Assembly (NCBI GenBank): GCA_016271365.2
Contig: CM057454.1
Location: 700,119,501 to 700,183,500 of the forward strand
Origin: Neoceratodus forsteri
Lineage: Eukaryota > Chordata > Ceratodontiformes > Ceratodontidae
Direction: 5' to 3'
DNA: 64,000 nucleotides
Shown: piece by piece, positions 22,283 through 30,945 of the stretch
Numbering within the stretch: position 1 is the stretch's first letter
How the letters are laid out: every line of letters starts with the position of its first letter
Position numbers and translations under genes: made by a program
Notes under the pieces: generated by a model
The model's input: the letters and a program-made list of their open reading frames with translations, nothing else
Database searches by the model: none
What the model was told of the DNA's origin: nothing

Positions 22283-23311
22283 TAGAGATGTAGCAAATTT
22301 AATTCCGATTGCGAAGTGTCCGTGAAGTGGGCACTTTGTGTTGCCACTCTGCTATGCGGAGTGGGCAATGCAAAGTGCTCACTCCGCCTTGTCATTACCA
22401 CTTTGCATTAAGGTGGAATGACAACAAAAAGTAAGGCAAAGTTGTTGTTTTAAATAGACTTCACCATGCTCTTTAGCATTAGCCAGGCAGGAAAAGGAAG
22501 GAAGTGAGTCATACCGCAGACACTTTCACTTTCTTTTGTGCAGACAGAGACAGAGAGAGAGGAGTGTGATGTTTTGTCACTGCTGAGACTCGGAGATCAG
22601 AGCAAGGAGGATATTTAAACTTTGATTTAGACCCAACAGCTTTTCTAAAAGCTGCATTTTTTTGTCTTTTCTGCACTCTTTTTGACTTAATTTGTTCTTT
22701 CTGTAAATTTATTTTTCTTACCTTTATAAGTAGTTAGTTGTTTGTCTATGTCTGTGTGACTGTGTGTGTGTTGTGTAACAGTGTGAGTAGTCATTGCTCA
22801 GACTGAGGGAATGCAGTAGGAGAGATGGACCAGGGTGAAGGAATGTCTGGGAAAGGGGCAGCTCTGGGAGAGCATGGTACTGGTAGGTGTCGTGCCGTGC
22901 ACATGAGTAGGGAGCATGGCCGCCAGTTCCTGTTGGACCAAATGAAAGTTCTGAGTGTCCCCCCCAGAAGCAGGACCTGTACCGCCTCCTGACTCTGAGG
23001 CAATTGAACCACCTCCACCACTATGTCCAGCACCAGCTCCAGCACCAGGTCCTCTGGAGTAGGATGTGCCTGTGCCCCCGGGCCCAACCCTGCTGAGCAC
23101 CATGACCAGCAGGCTGCCAGTTCATCTGGCCCTCCCCTGCCTGTGCCTGGTCCTCCCCACACTTCCATTGATTGGCAGTTTTTTGACTGTGTTGGAGGAG
23201 GACAGCAGTGTGGTCAGGTGCAACCTATATGAGGTGGAGGTGTGCCGTGGCCCCTGGGGAACTCACCTGGGGACTGGGGGCCAGCACACCCATATGCTCA
23301 ATCACCACCGG

Positions 23312-23662
23312 ATGGAGTGGCAGGCTGCTACAGAATGGTCCATGTCTGCACCTGCTGGCCCTTCTGTGGCAGAGGGTGCAGCAGTGCATGGCAGCAGCCC
23401 TAAGAAGAGTAGGGCCAGAGCAGCACCTGCTGCTCCACCAGCACCCAAACCACCACCACCAGCAGGTCAGCCTGTAGAATGTCTGGACCCCAGAGAACTG
23501 CATGTAACACAGGCTGACTTGGCAGATCTCTGGAGTACTGTTGAGGAGGACAATGAGAGGGTGAGTGCTGTCGAGCAGTGGCTGGATCACATAGACGGAC
23601 ATCAGTTGCAAATTATGTCCATGCTGGAACTGCTGCTGGATCACCATGGGATCCCACATTAG
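23312..23662 (+). CDS. Hypothetical proline-rich protein frame inside the hAT-like element
   Basis: An open frame (up to 198 codons if started at 23066) reads, in its last third, SPKKSRARAAPAAPPAPKPP, then VTQADLADLWSTVEEDNERV and HQLQIMSMLELLLDHHG before the stop. A basic/proline-rich linker followed by an amphipathic, acidic, leucine-rich helix is the layout of small DNA-binding proteins carried by some DNA transposons. I recognise no family, and the frame could be chance in GC-rich sequence. The start is not determinable. Confidence 0.3.
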   Translation: MEWQAATEWSMSAPAGPSVAEGAAVHGSSPKKSRARAAPAAPPAPKPPPPAGQPVECLDPRELHVTQADLADLWSTVEEDNERVSAVEQWLDHIDGHQLQIMSMLELLLDHHGIPH

Positions 23663-24000
23663 GTTTTTTTCCTCACACCATGTGCCCCCCCACCTTCCTT
23701 GCTGTGTTATAAAATGTATTCCTCCACCATCCCTGACCCTTTTATGTAATTATGCCCTTTTTTTGTTGTCTTCCATTAGCGTGACACTTTGTATTCTGCC
23801 CCCCCCGTCCTTCTGTTAAGTGTGTGTGTATGTGTGTGTGTGTGTGCACTGTTTTGGTGCCTCATTAATGTTTACTTTCTGTCATGGAGTGTTTGAAAAA
23901 GCAGACTGAAAAGTGCAAGTATACTATGCTAAACTGCATGTGTGCAGTCAGTCTTCTTTCCTGTCTGTGTATGTACTGCAGACACTGTCCAACTCCCAGA

Positions 24001-24795
24001 CTTAAAAACACTTATTAATGAATACAATGGTGGGGTGGTGAAGCCTGGAGAGATACTACAAAACAGGCTTACAATATAACCAAGTAACGAGTAAAAAAAT
24101 TAATGTGATTTGTGACATGATCGTGAATCATGATTTGTGACTGCATTTGTGACCGTGATGATGAAGAACGTGATTCGGTGCTGACAGTGTGAGATAACCA
24201 ATATGGAACTGTATAAATGCTAATGCCTACCACTGTAATTCCCCGATGAGCTATAGCACAAAACTCCCCAACTTAAAAACACTTATTAATGAATACAATG
24301 GTGGGGTGGTGAAGCCTGAAGAGATACTATAAAACAGGCTTACAATACATCCAAGTAACTAGCAAAAAGATTAATGGTGTGATTCATGACATGATCGAGA
24401 ATTGTGATTTGTTACTGCATTTGTGACCATGATGATGAAGGACATGATTCAGTGTCGACGGTGTGAGATAACCAATATGGAACTGTAGGAACTGTATTGG
24501 GAACACGAATGCCTACGGTTATACTTCCCCGATGAGCTGTAGCACAAAAATCCCTGACTTAAAAACACTCATTAATGAGTACAATGGTGGGGTGGTGAAG
24601 CCTGGAGAGATACTACAAAACAGGCTTACAATACATCCAAGTAAATAGTAAAAAAATTTATGTGATTCGTGACGTGATCATGAATCATGATTTGTGACTG
24701 CATTTGTGACCGTGATGATGAAGAACGTAATTTGTATCATGAGCCACTTGTGAACATGATGATGGTCCTGACTGAAAAACACATATTAATGAGTA
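24001..24795. repeat. Tandem array, ~271-286 bp unit, about 2.8 copies
   Basis: Units start with CTTAAAAACACTTATTAATG at 24001, 24272 and 24558 (third copy CTTAAAAACACTCATTAATG), with a further partial start near 24772. Each unit contains AATGGTGGGGTGGTGAAGCC and a short internal series of TGTGAC/GTGATT words. Copies differ at several positions. Located inside the hAT-like element. Confidence 0.8.
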
Positions 24796-25069
24796 CAATA
24801 TTCATGCAGAATTATGCACCCCAGCAGTCCAGTACTCTGAAGGGAAGCCAAAGAAACAACTGTGACTTAAATTACAGATGGAGATTGGGCCCTAAAGAAA
24901 TGCAAATGCACAGACAGATTAAGATTGCGCTGTGCACTGAAGAGATACAGATGCGAAGGCACAACACCTAACCAGTGCTCACCATCAGAAATTCAAATCT
25001 GGAAAAGAATACCTTTGCCGGTTAGGGCGGGCCACGTGGGGGGCAGTGTACTGCACTGCTGCAGTAACA

Positions 25070-25115
25070 GTCACTAGTACTAGTACTAGTACTAGTACTA
25101 GTACCAGTACCAGTA
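25070..25115. repeat. (ACTAGT)n microsatellite
   Basis: About six ACTAGT units decaying into ACCAGT. The unit is itself a palindrome, so the tract can fold on either strand. Confidence 0.85.
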
Positions 25116-25820
25116 AAGATACCACAAAGAAGTACAAAAGATATACAGCTGCAGTGGATAGCAGGTTTACATTGCTGAAATTACTATGTGGCACAATAAA
25201 AGGTTTCTGATTTGATGACACACGTCACACACATACTCCCACACACACACTAAGTAATGCGTAGCAAATTGAAAACTTCAGTAATATAACCATGCATTTT
25301 AAACAAACTAAAATTATGCACTGCTGCACTACAACAATCAGCACAAAAATGGCAAGAATTATTGAAATTATTACTATGTGTACATTAACACAGTTATACA
25401 AGAAAAATATCACCAAAACAGAAAGAACTGTCTCTTTCTCCAAGTTAATCTACCTACACCACAAATATGCCCTTCCCCCAAAGCATACTTTCACTGTATC
25501 TTACTACACAGACTCAATGTTGTACATTAACATTCAAAATCCACATACAAACAATAAATGCTCGATGAAATGAGCACAAGAGGGTTTTCTACAATCAATG
25601 AACTGAAGTTTGAGCAAAAAGAATTACTCAGAAAGGCTTTTTGAACAGCTTTTAGAAGGTTTGAATCACAGAGAGCTCTTAGAGCAGACTGTCTCCTACA
25701 ACTTCCTACACACACTACCCTGAACTGAGGCTGTACAGAACAATATAGAACCCAAGTGACCTGAAATCCCATGAATCACTGCAAAATTCACCTTTGGAGC
25801 TTAAAAAACAAGACGAAGTG

Positions 25821-25854
25821 AGGCGAAGTACATTGTTTTCAATGTACTTCGCCT
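25821..25854. repeat. Perfect 15 bp hairpin in the hAT-like right subterminal region
   Basis: AGGCGAAGTACATTG, a TTTT loop and the exact complement CAATGTACTTCGCCT. A related imperfect hairpin lies near 25890. Confidence 0.85.
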
Positions 25855-26037
25855 TAAGAGTTGGTAGAGTAGTGGTTTGGGAAGACGGAGTAACATGAAG
25901 TCATTGTTTTCAATGGACTTTGCGTCACCCATTGTAACACAAAGTACTCCGTTTCGCATTGTGAAGCACTCCTCGAATCCACTTTCACTTCGCAATTCAC
26001 TTTGCGGATCGAATTGGAGCCACTTTGCCCACCTCTA

Positions 26038-26045
26038 TTCAGGAC
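26038..26045. repeat. hAT-like target-site duplication, right copy (TTCAGGAC)
   Basis: Exact copy of 22275-22282. PLE-derived sequence continues to the right. Confidence 0.85.
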
Positions 26046-26059
26046 CATGTTCTTTTCTG

Positions 26060-27563
26060 TCCATATTTCATATTTCTCTTTTGTAGATTTCTACACATAT
26101 TATCAAGTTCATACTGTAAGATCTTCTTTCTGTTGCTCCATACTTGTAGAAATTGGAAAATGCCACAGAAGGAATAGCCCAGCTCCATGATAGTTCTTCC
26201 ATCCAGTTTTCACCAGTATACATCTCAAGCACAATGTTCATTATGTCCAACTCATGGATTTGAACAGTCCATTGTATATCTACAGAACACTTCCCTCTTC
26301 AGCACCACATCCTTCCAACTTATAGTATATTCATTCCAACTGGCTCATTCACTCTTTCTAAACCCCAGAATCTAAGGGTATCTAGAGAGTGGCCTGCCTC
26401 ATTAAAATGCCCTGCTGCAGTTGAATTCTCATCCCTATTCCTAATATCTCTTTTATGTTCACTAATCCTGTTCCTTAGCTCCCTGTTTGTTTTTCCTACA
26501 TATAGCTTATCACATGGACATTGTAATATATATATATCTATATATATAAAGATATATATATAGATAGATATATAACATGATCAGATCTATATGTAATATG
26601 CTGTCTAATGTCATATTTCCTGTTAGTAAATGGATGCTCAAAGCTTTCCTTCTTACTCATGTTATGATACTGGTAACAATGACCACATGTAAAGCTACCA
26701 TTTATCAGGGGTCCAAGCAACAACTGTCTCTCCTATAGTTCCCATCTTATATGCTGTGTGTTCACCAATTTATCTTTTAATGTGGGATTTTTCTTTCAAG
26801 TGATTAGTGGCCACTCCCTGTACCTAGAATTCTGGAGATCACCTGTTTGTAATATTTGCCAAATTTGTGTACGTATTCTCCATATGTCCCCACTAAGGTG
26901 ATTATATGTAGTCGAGAAAATAATCTTGTTTATTGTACTGTCCTCCTTCTCATTTGCCAAGAATTCCTCCCATGGTTTCTCCAAAATCTTCTGTGCTATT
27001 CTTTGCACCTGTTCCCTCCTGTAACCCCTATTCACAAACCTCTCAGTCATTTTATCTGCCTCCTTCCTATACTCCTGTGTATCACTATTATTTTTCCTAG
27101 CTCTAAAAAGTTGTGACTTTGGATACTGTTCTTGAGTTTTGGTCATGAAAACTCTGATAGTGTAAAATTGGATTTCTGTCTGTAGCCTTCCTGAAAAGCT
27201 TTGTTTCTAACCTCCCTTCCTTTTTGTACACCAACAGGTCAATAAATTATACTTGTTGTAAGTCTGCCTCCATTGAAAGTTGTATATCTGGAGCTCTGCT
27301 ATTGATATACTCCCTGAATCTGTCCAGGTCCTCACTGGAACCCTCCCAGATCATAAAAATGTCATCAATAAAACATCTCCATTCTTCCATATTTTCAAAA
27401 AAGGATTTATCCATGTGTTCAAAATATGTGTTGCCTCAAAATTCCACATAAAAAGGATGGTGTATGATGGAGCCATTGTGCTACCCATAGCTGTTCCCTT
27501 TACTTGCATATAAAATGCTTCTTCAAACTTGAAATATTTCTTACTCAAGACCAGTTCTGCCAA
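26060..27563 (-). pseudogene. Penelope-like RT C-terminal part plus GIY-YIG endonuclease
   Basis: Minus strand, starting inside RT: KYFKFEEAFYMQVKGTAMGS, then TMAPSYTILFMWNFEA, the PLE form of RT motif B and what follows. At 27146-26796: RFVNRGYRREQVQRIAQKIL, then STTYNHLSGDIWRI, the PLE linker. At 26723-26575: SFTCGHCYQY and HPFTNRKYDI, the cysteine-containing linker. After a microsatellite come CPCDKLYVGKTNRELRNRIS and EHKRDI, the YVGKT...R..EH half of the GIY-YIG nuclease. PLEs use this endonuclease for integration. The frame is broken between blocks and RT motif A and upstream motifs are missing. Confidence 0.8.
26524..26574. repeat. (TA)n/(GATA)-like microsatellite inside the GIY-YIG coding region
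   Basis: An irregular TA/TC-rich tract lies between codons for HVIY and LQCPCDKLYVG, exactly where the GIY and YIG strands of the endonuclease should join. Confidence 0.8.
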
Positions 27564-28491
27564 AGTGCAAGTGCAGGCTCTCTTTCTTCATGGGAGAGTT
27601 TGAAAGCAAAACCCTGGAGAGGGCAGGTGTTTGTTATGCATGTTTTAATGCATGACATGGTTCCCCCACCCAGGTAAGCAGTAATGAACTGCACATTATT
27701 GGACATTTAGTCAGTTAAAGTGCTGATGAGAAGCCAAAGTGTGTGATTTGAAAGTAAAAGAGGATGAACTACACAAGTTAAGTAAAAAATGTTCAGGTGG
27801 TTTCTAATTTGTACCTTAATCAATTTGAAAAAAAAGTAGGGAAAGCGCAATAAGTTGGTTTTGTGATCCTTAACAAGTAAAACAGTTGGGAAGGGAAGGT
27901 AGAAGGAAGAAGGTATTGCAGAGCTACGAGTTGACTTAAGAGTGTGTGAGGCAAGAGGTATGTGAACATTTGGAAATAAGCAACAAGGGTGTAGTAATAT
28001 ACAGAAGTCTTGTTTAAAGATTAAAAAAATAATTATTTATGAACCTGAGGCAGAAGAAGTAAGCTATGAAATGTTATTATATTTTTTATAGAACCTGAAT
28101 ATTTTATGGAATAAAGCAGATGATGGAAAGAATAATGCTGAAATGTGTATGAAGTAAGTAATTTAGGAGATAAATTAACATGAGTGGGCCATATGGGTGT
28201 ATTAAAAAAGGAATGTAATTGCAATCTAATGCAGAATAAAATAATGGAATTTAAGACTAAAAAACATTAAGAGGGCTATATATAAAGTAATAGAGAATAA
28301 AGGATTGGTTGTATGAAGGAAGGGAATAGATAGATGTTTTTAATAAATATAGAGGGTCTATAGTGCTGGTTTAATGGGAAAGTAGAGCTAATATGAGAAT
28401 ACGATGGATGTATTTCATATGTTAAGATACTTCGAGATGTTATATAGAAATGAACTGTAATGATGAACGGAGGGTTATAGTTGATATCTGA

Positions 28492-28742
28492 ATATACTAA
28501 CATACTAACATACTATTTGCCAGCAGATTAGGCCTTATGGTCTATCGAGTCTGCTCGAACCTCAGATCCCTAGTTGGGTGCTGAGGCCTTCCCCCCCTTG
28601 TGTTTCAGAAACCCCTATCATCCATCCCCACCCCCCTTGAATATACTAACATACTATTTGCCAGAAGATTAGGCCTTACGGTCTATCGAGTCTACTCGAA
28701 CCTCAGATCCCTAGTTGGGTGCCGAGGCCTTCCCCCCCAATA
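28492..28742 (-). mobile_element. Two CR1 3'-end fragments in tandem
   Basis: Two near-identical ~105 bp blocks, each beginning ATACTAACATACTATTTGCC and continuing GATTAGGCCTTA, CGGTCTATCGAGTCT (or TGG...) and GAGGCCTTCCCCCCC, separated by a short C-rich spacer. They interrupt the right PLE repeat. Both are preceded by GAATATACTAAC, suggesting a duplication that included the junction. Confidence 0.65.
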
Positions 28743-28908
28743 TATAAAATGTATAATGCATTTTATATATTGAAGCACTTTGTGATGCTGTGTAAAAGTG
28801 GATATTTACGGGTAATAGATAAAGTCACAGGTAGTTGTTTAAAAAAAAATGAAATGATTGTTAAAATTGTGTTTTTATTTATTTTTATTTAGAATCAACA
28901 CTGTTAAT

Positions 28909-28947
28909 GGGCCTGAGGAAGTGGGGAAGGCCTTGAAACTGTTGCCC
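28909..28947 (+). ncRNA. Hammerhead-ribozyme-like motif in PLE repeat
   Basis: Plus strand: stem I GGGC, core CTGAGGA, stem II AAG...CTT, GAAA, CTGTT and stem I partner GCCC. One core change (U7 to G) and T instead of C at the cleavage position. PLE terminal repeats in many animals are known to carry minimal type I hammerheads. Confidence 0.55.
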
Positions 28948-29035
28948 TAGCTTTCAAGTGTGAATATAAAAAACTTCAATAAAAGCAGCCAAACTGCAAG
29001 TTTTGAAATCAGTGGAGTTCATCCTTTCTTATCTT

Positions 29036-30020
29036 AACTCTGTCATATCACCCCCCTCCCTCCTGTACTCCAGTGTGTACTTTTTAAGTTCTTTTAGCAT
29101 TTCCTCATATGGCTTTTGATGCAGACCCTACATTGTTTAGGCAGCCCTACTCATAACCGTTTCAACTCTTTCTATGTCCTTCCTGAGATGTGGTCTCCAG
29201 AACTGGCCACAATACTTAAGGTGGTATCTTAACAGCAGTTTACATAGGGGCAATACCACCTCCCTCTTTCTGATGGTGATCCCCATCCTATGCACCCCAG
29301 CATCACACTAGCCCTCCTGACTGCCTTGTCACACTGCCTGGCCACTTTCAGATCATCCAATATGATTACCCCCATGTCTCTTTCCTGCTTTGTCATTGTC
29401 AATAATACTCAACCCATTTTGTACTCCACCGGATTTCTATTGCACAAGTGCATTATTTTGCACTTTTTGGCATTAAAACCCAGCTGCCATATACTTGACC
29501 ACTACTCATTTTTTTCAGATCCCTGCCCATCCTTTCCACCCCTCTGGAGTGTCCACTCTGTTGTAGATCTTGGTGTCATCTGCAAGGAGGCAGATATTCC
29601 CTTCTAGTTCCTATGCTATGCCACTTATAAAGACATTGAAGAGGACCGGTCCCAGTACTGAACTTTGAGGCACCCCACTGGTCACCCTCCTTTCCTCAGA
29701 GCGAACTCCATTTATCACTACCCTCTGTCTCCTATCCCTAATCAATTTTACCCAGGTTACCAGCTTGTTGCCTACCCCAAGCTACCCAACTTGCTTACCA
29801 GTGCCCTATATTGAATGGTGTCAAAGGCCTTGCTGAAATCTAGGTAGTCCACATCCACTGCACCTCCCTCATTCATCTGCTTGGTCACCCAGTCAAAGAA
29901 ATCTATCAGACTAGTTTGAAATGACCTTTCCTAGTGAAACCACATTGCCTTGTATCCTGCAATCCATTGAATTCCAGATATTCTACAATCCTTTCCTTTA
30001 GGAGCATTTCCTTTAAAGGA
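29036..30020 (-). mobile_element. CR1 LINE 3' half (minus)
   Basis: Minus-strand RT/C-terminal and 3' UTR similarity. Readable pieces include TKIYN (fingers-palm side), LVRPHLEY-like remnants in broken frames, and the standard CR1 order down to 29050. Heavily mutated. Confidence 0.6.
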
Positions 30021-30115
30021 GAGCTACTGGCTAAACAAATGCAGCCACCACTGTATAGACTGGGGCTCCAGTGCCAGAATTCCCCCTGCAGTCTCAGTAT
30101 GCATTATCTTTTTTA

Positions 30116-30557
30116 ATACCTGAGTGCCCATAAATTCCAATAATCCTGGAGCTGCAGCCGGCATTTTGTAACGAGGGTACTGACTGCCATAGAACATGTT
30201 GGAAACCACGCAATATGCTGATGCTCCACTGTCCCTTACTATATTGTGCCCATATGTAAGGAAATGTAATAATTTCCCCATATTTCAAATGCCAAGAGCT
30301 ACTTTTACAAAATGTGCTTAAATGCCATGTGTATGCCAGGCACACAAATGGCATTTAGGCACATTTTGTAAAAATAGCACAGGGCATGGAAATACAGAAA
30401 TGATTACATGTCCATACATATGGGCACAATACAGGAAAGGGCAGTGGAGTATCAGTATATCGCATGGTTTCCAGCATGATCTCCAGTGGTCAGTACCCCC
30501 ATTACAAAATACTGGCTGCAGATCCAGGATTATCAGAATTTAAGCACACTCAGGTAT
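30116..30557. mobile_element. Fully palindromic MITE (442 bp) with TA target duplication
   Basis: The left end ATACCTGAGTGCCCATAAAT and the right end on the opposite strand ATACCTGAGTGTGCTTAAAT start two arms that pair along almost the whole length, meeting near 30337 at a GTGTATGCCAGGCACAC core. Flanked by TA on both sides (30114-30115, 30558-30559), consistent with a Tc1/mariner-type MITE or foldback element. Confidence 0.75.
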
Positions 30558-30559
30558 TA

Positions 30560-30779
30560 TAAAAAGATACTGTACCCTGTGACTCCAGGGGGCAGTGGGA
30601 GAATTCAAGAATGCATGGGACAGACATAAGGCCATTTTTGTGGGGGGGTAGGAAGAAATAGGCTGTTGGTTAAATAGGATCTGTAGCTTATCCTCTAGGT
30701 AGGGAAATGGGCAGACTAGGTGGGCCAAGCAGTCCTTATCTGCCGTCAAAGTCTATGTTCTATGTTTCTATGTTTCTAT
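30560..30779 (+). mobile_element. CR1 3' end (plus) with repeated tail
   Basis: Ends in TTATCTGCCGTCAAAGTC, then CTATGTTCTATGTTTCTATG, the short tail repeat typical of CR1. Its reverse complement matches the start of the 19438 copy. The left limit is uncertain because the palindromic MITE adjoins it. Confidence 0.6.
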
Positions 30780-30945
30780 CAGGGTACTGGAGCCCCAATC
30801 TGTGCAGCAATGGCTGCATTTGTTTAACCAGTAGCTCTCCTTTAACTTTCCCACTACTGATGTCAGGCTGACCGATTTATAACTGCCCGTTTCTTCCTTG
30901 CTACTAACTTTATGAAGTGGGACTACATCTTCCCTTCTCTAGTCC
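30780..30945 (-). mobile_element. CR1 RT N-terminal scrap (minus)
   Basis: Minus strand reads YKSVSLTSVVGKLKESYW, the CR1 form of the RT fingers motif YRPVSLTSV-GK. The same ~65 bp occurs inverted at 30021-30085, so the MITE and CR1 tail are flanked by inverted copies of it. Confidence 0.65.

Larger units (their letters stand above)
22283..26037. mobile_element. hAT-like DNA transposon, 3,755 bp, non-autonomous
   Basis: Bounded by an exact 8 bp duplication. The left end starts TAGAGATGTAGCAAATTTAA; the right end read inward on the opposite strand starts TAGAGGTGGGCAAAGTGG. Both ends continue into CGAAGTG-type motifs repeated many times in the first and last ~200 bp (22310-22430, 25810-26020), typical of subterminal transposase-binding sites. 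Right-end palindromes include a 15 bp hairpin at 25821-25854. No hAT transposase motifs were seen; the interior has a proline-rich frame and a tandem array. Confidence 0.85.
19925..29035 (-). mobile_element. Penelope-like element with inverted terminal repeats, interrupted by a hAT-like element
   Basis: A minus-strand coding remnant (26060-27563) with RT and GIY-YIG domains lies between two ~1.2 kb repeats in inverted orientation (19925-21165 minus, 27565-29035 plus). PLEs are known for terminal repeats that may be direct or inverted and for 5' truncation. Here the coding part begins abruptly in the middle of RT next to the right repeat. The hAT-like element at 22283-26037 splits the unit, with a target duplication. 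Both repeats contain a hammerhead-like segment. Confidence 0.75.
27565..29035 (+). repeat. PLE terminal repeat, right copy (inverted)
   Basis: Inverted counterpart of 19925-21165. Ends on the plus strand with CTTCAATAAAAGCAGCC near 28975-28993. Interrupted at ~28492-28742 by duplicated CR1 tails; aligning with the left copy shows continuity across the interruption. Confidence 0.8.

Noticed and set aside
24001..24795. CRISPR-like array
   Set aside because: Units are ~280 bp, not short repeats with unique spacers, and the setting is a eukaryotic transposon.
24985..25221. Hydrophobic VLVLVLVL protein
   Set aside because: Produced by the ACTAGT/ACCAGT microsatellite read on the minus strand.
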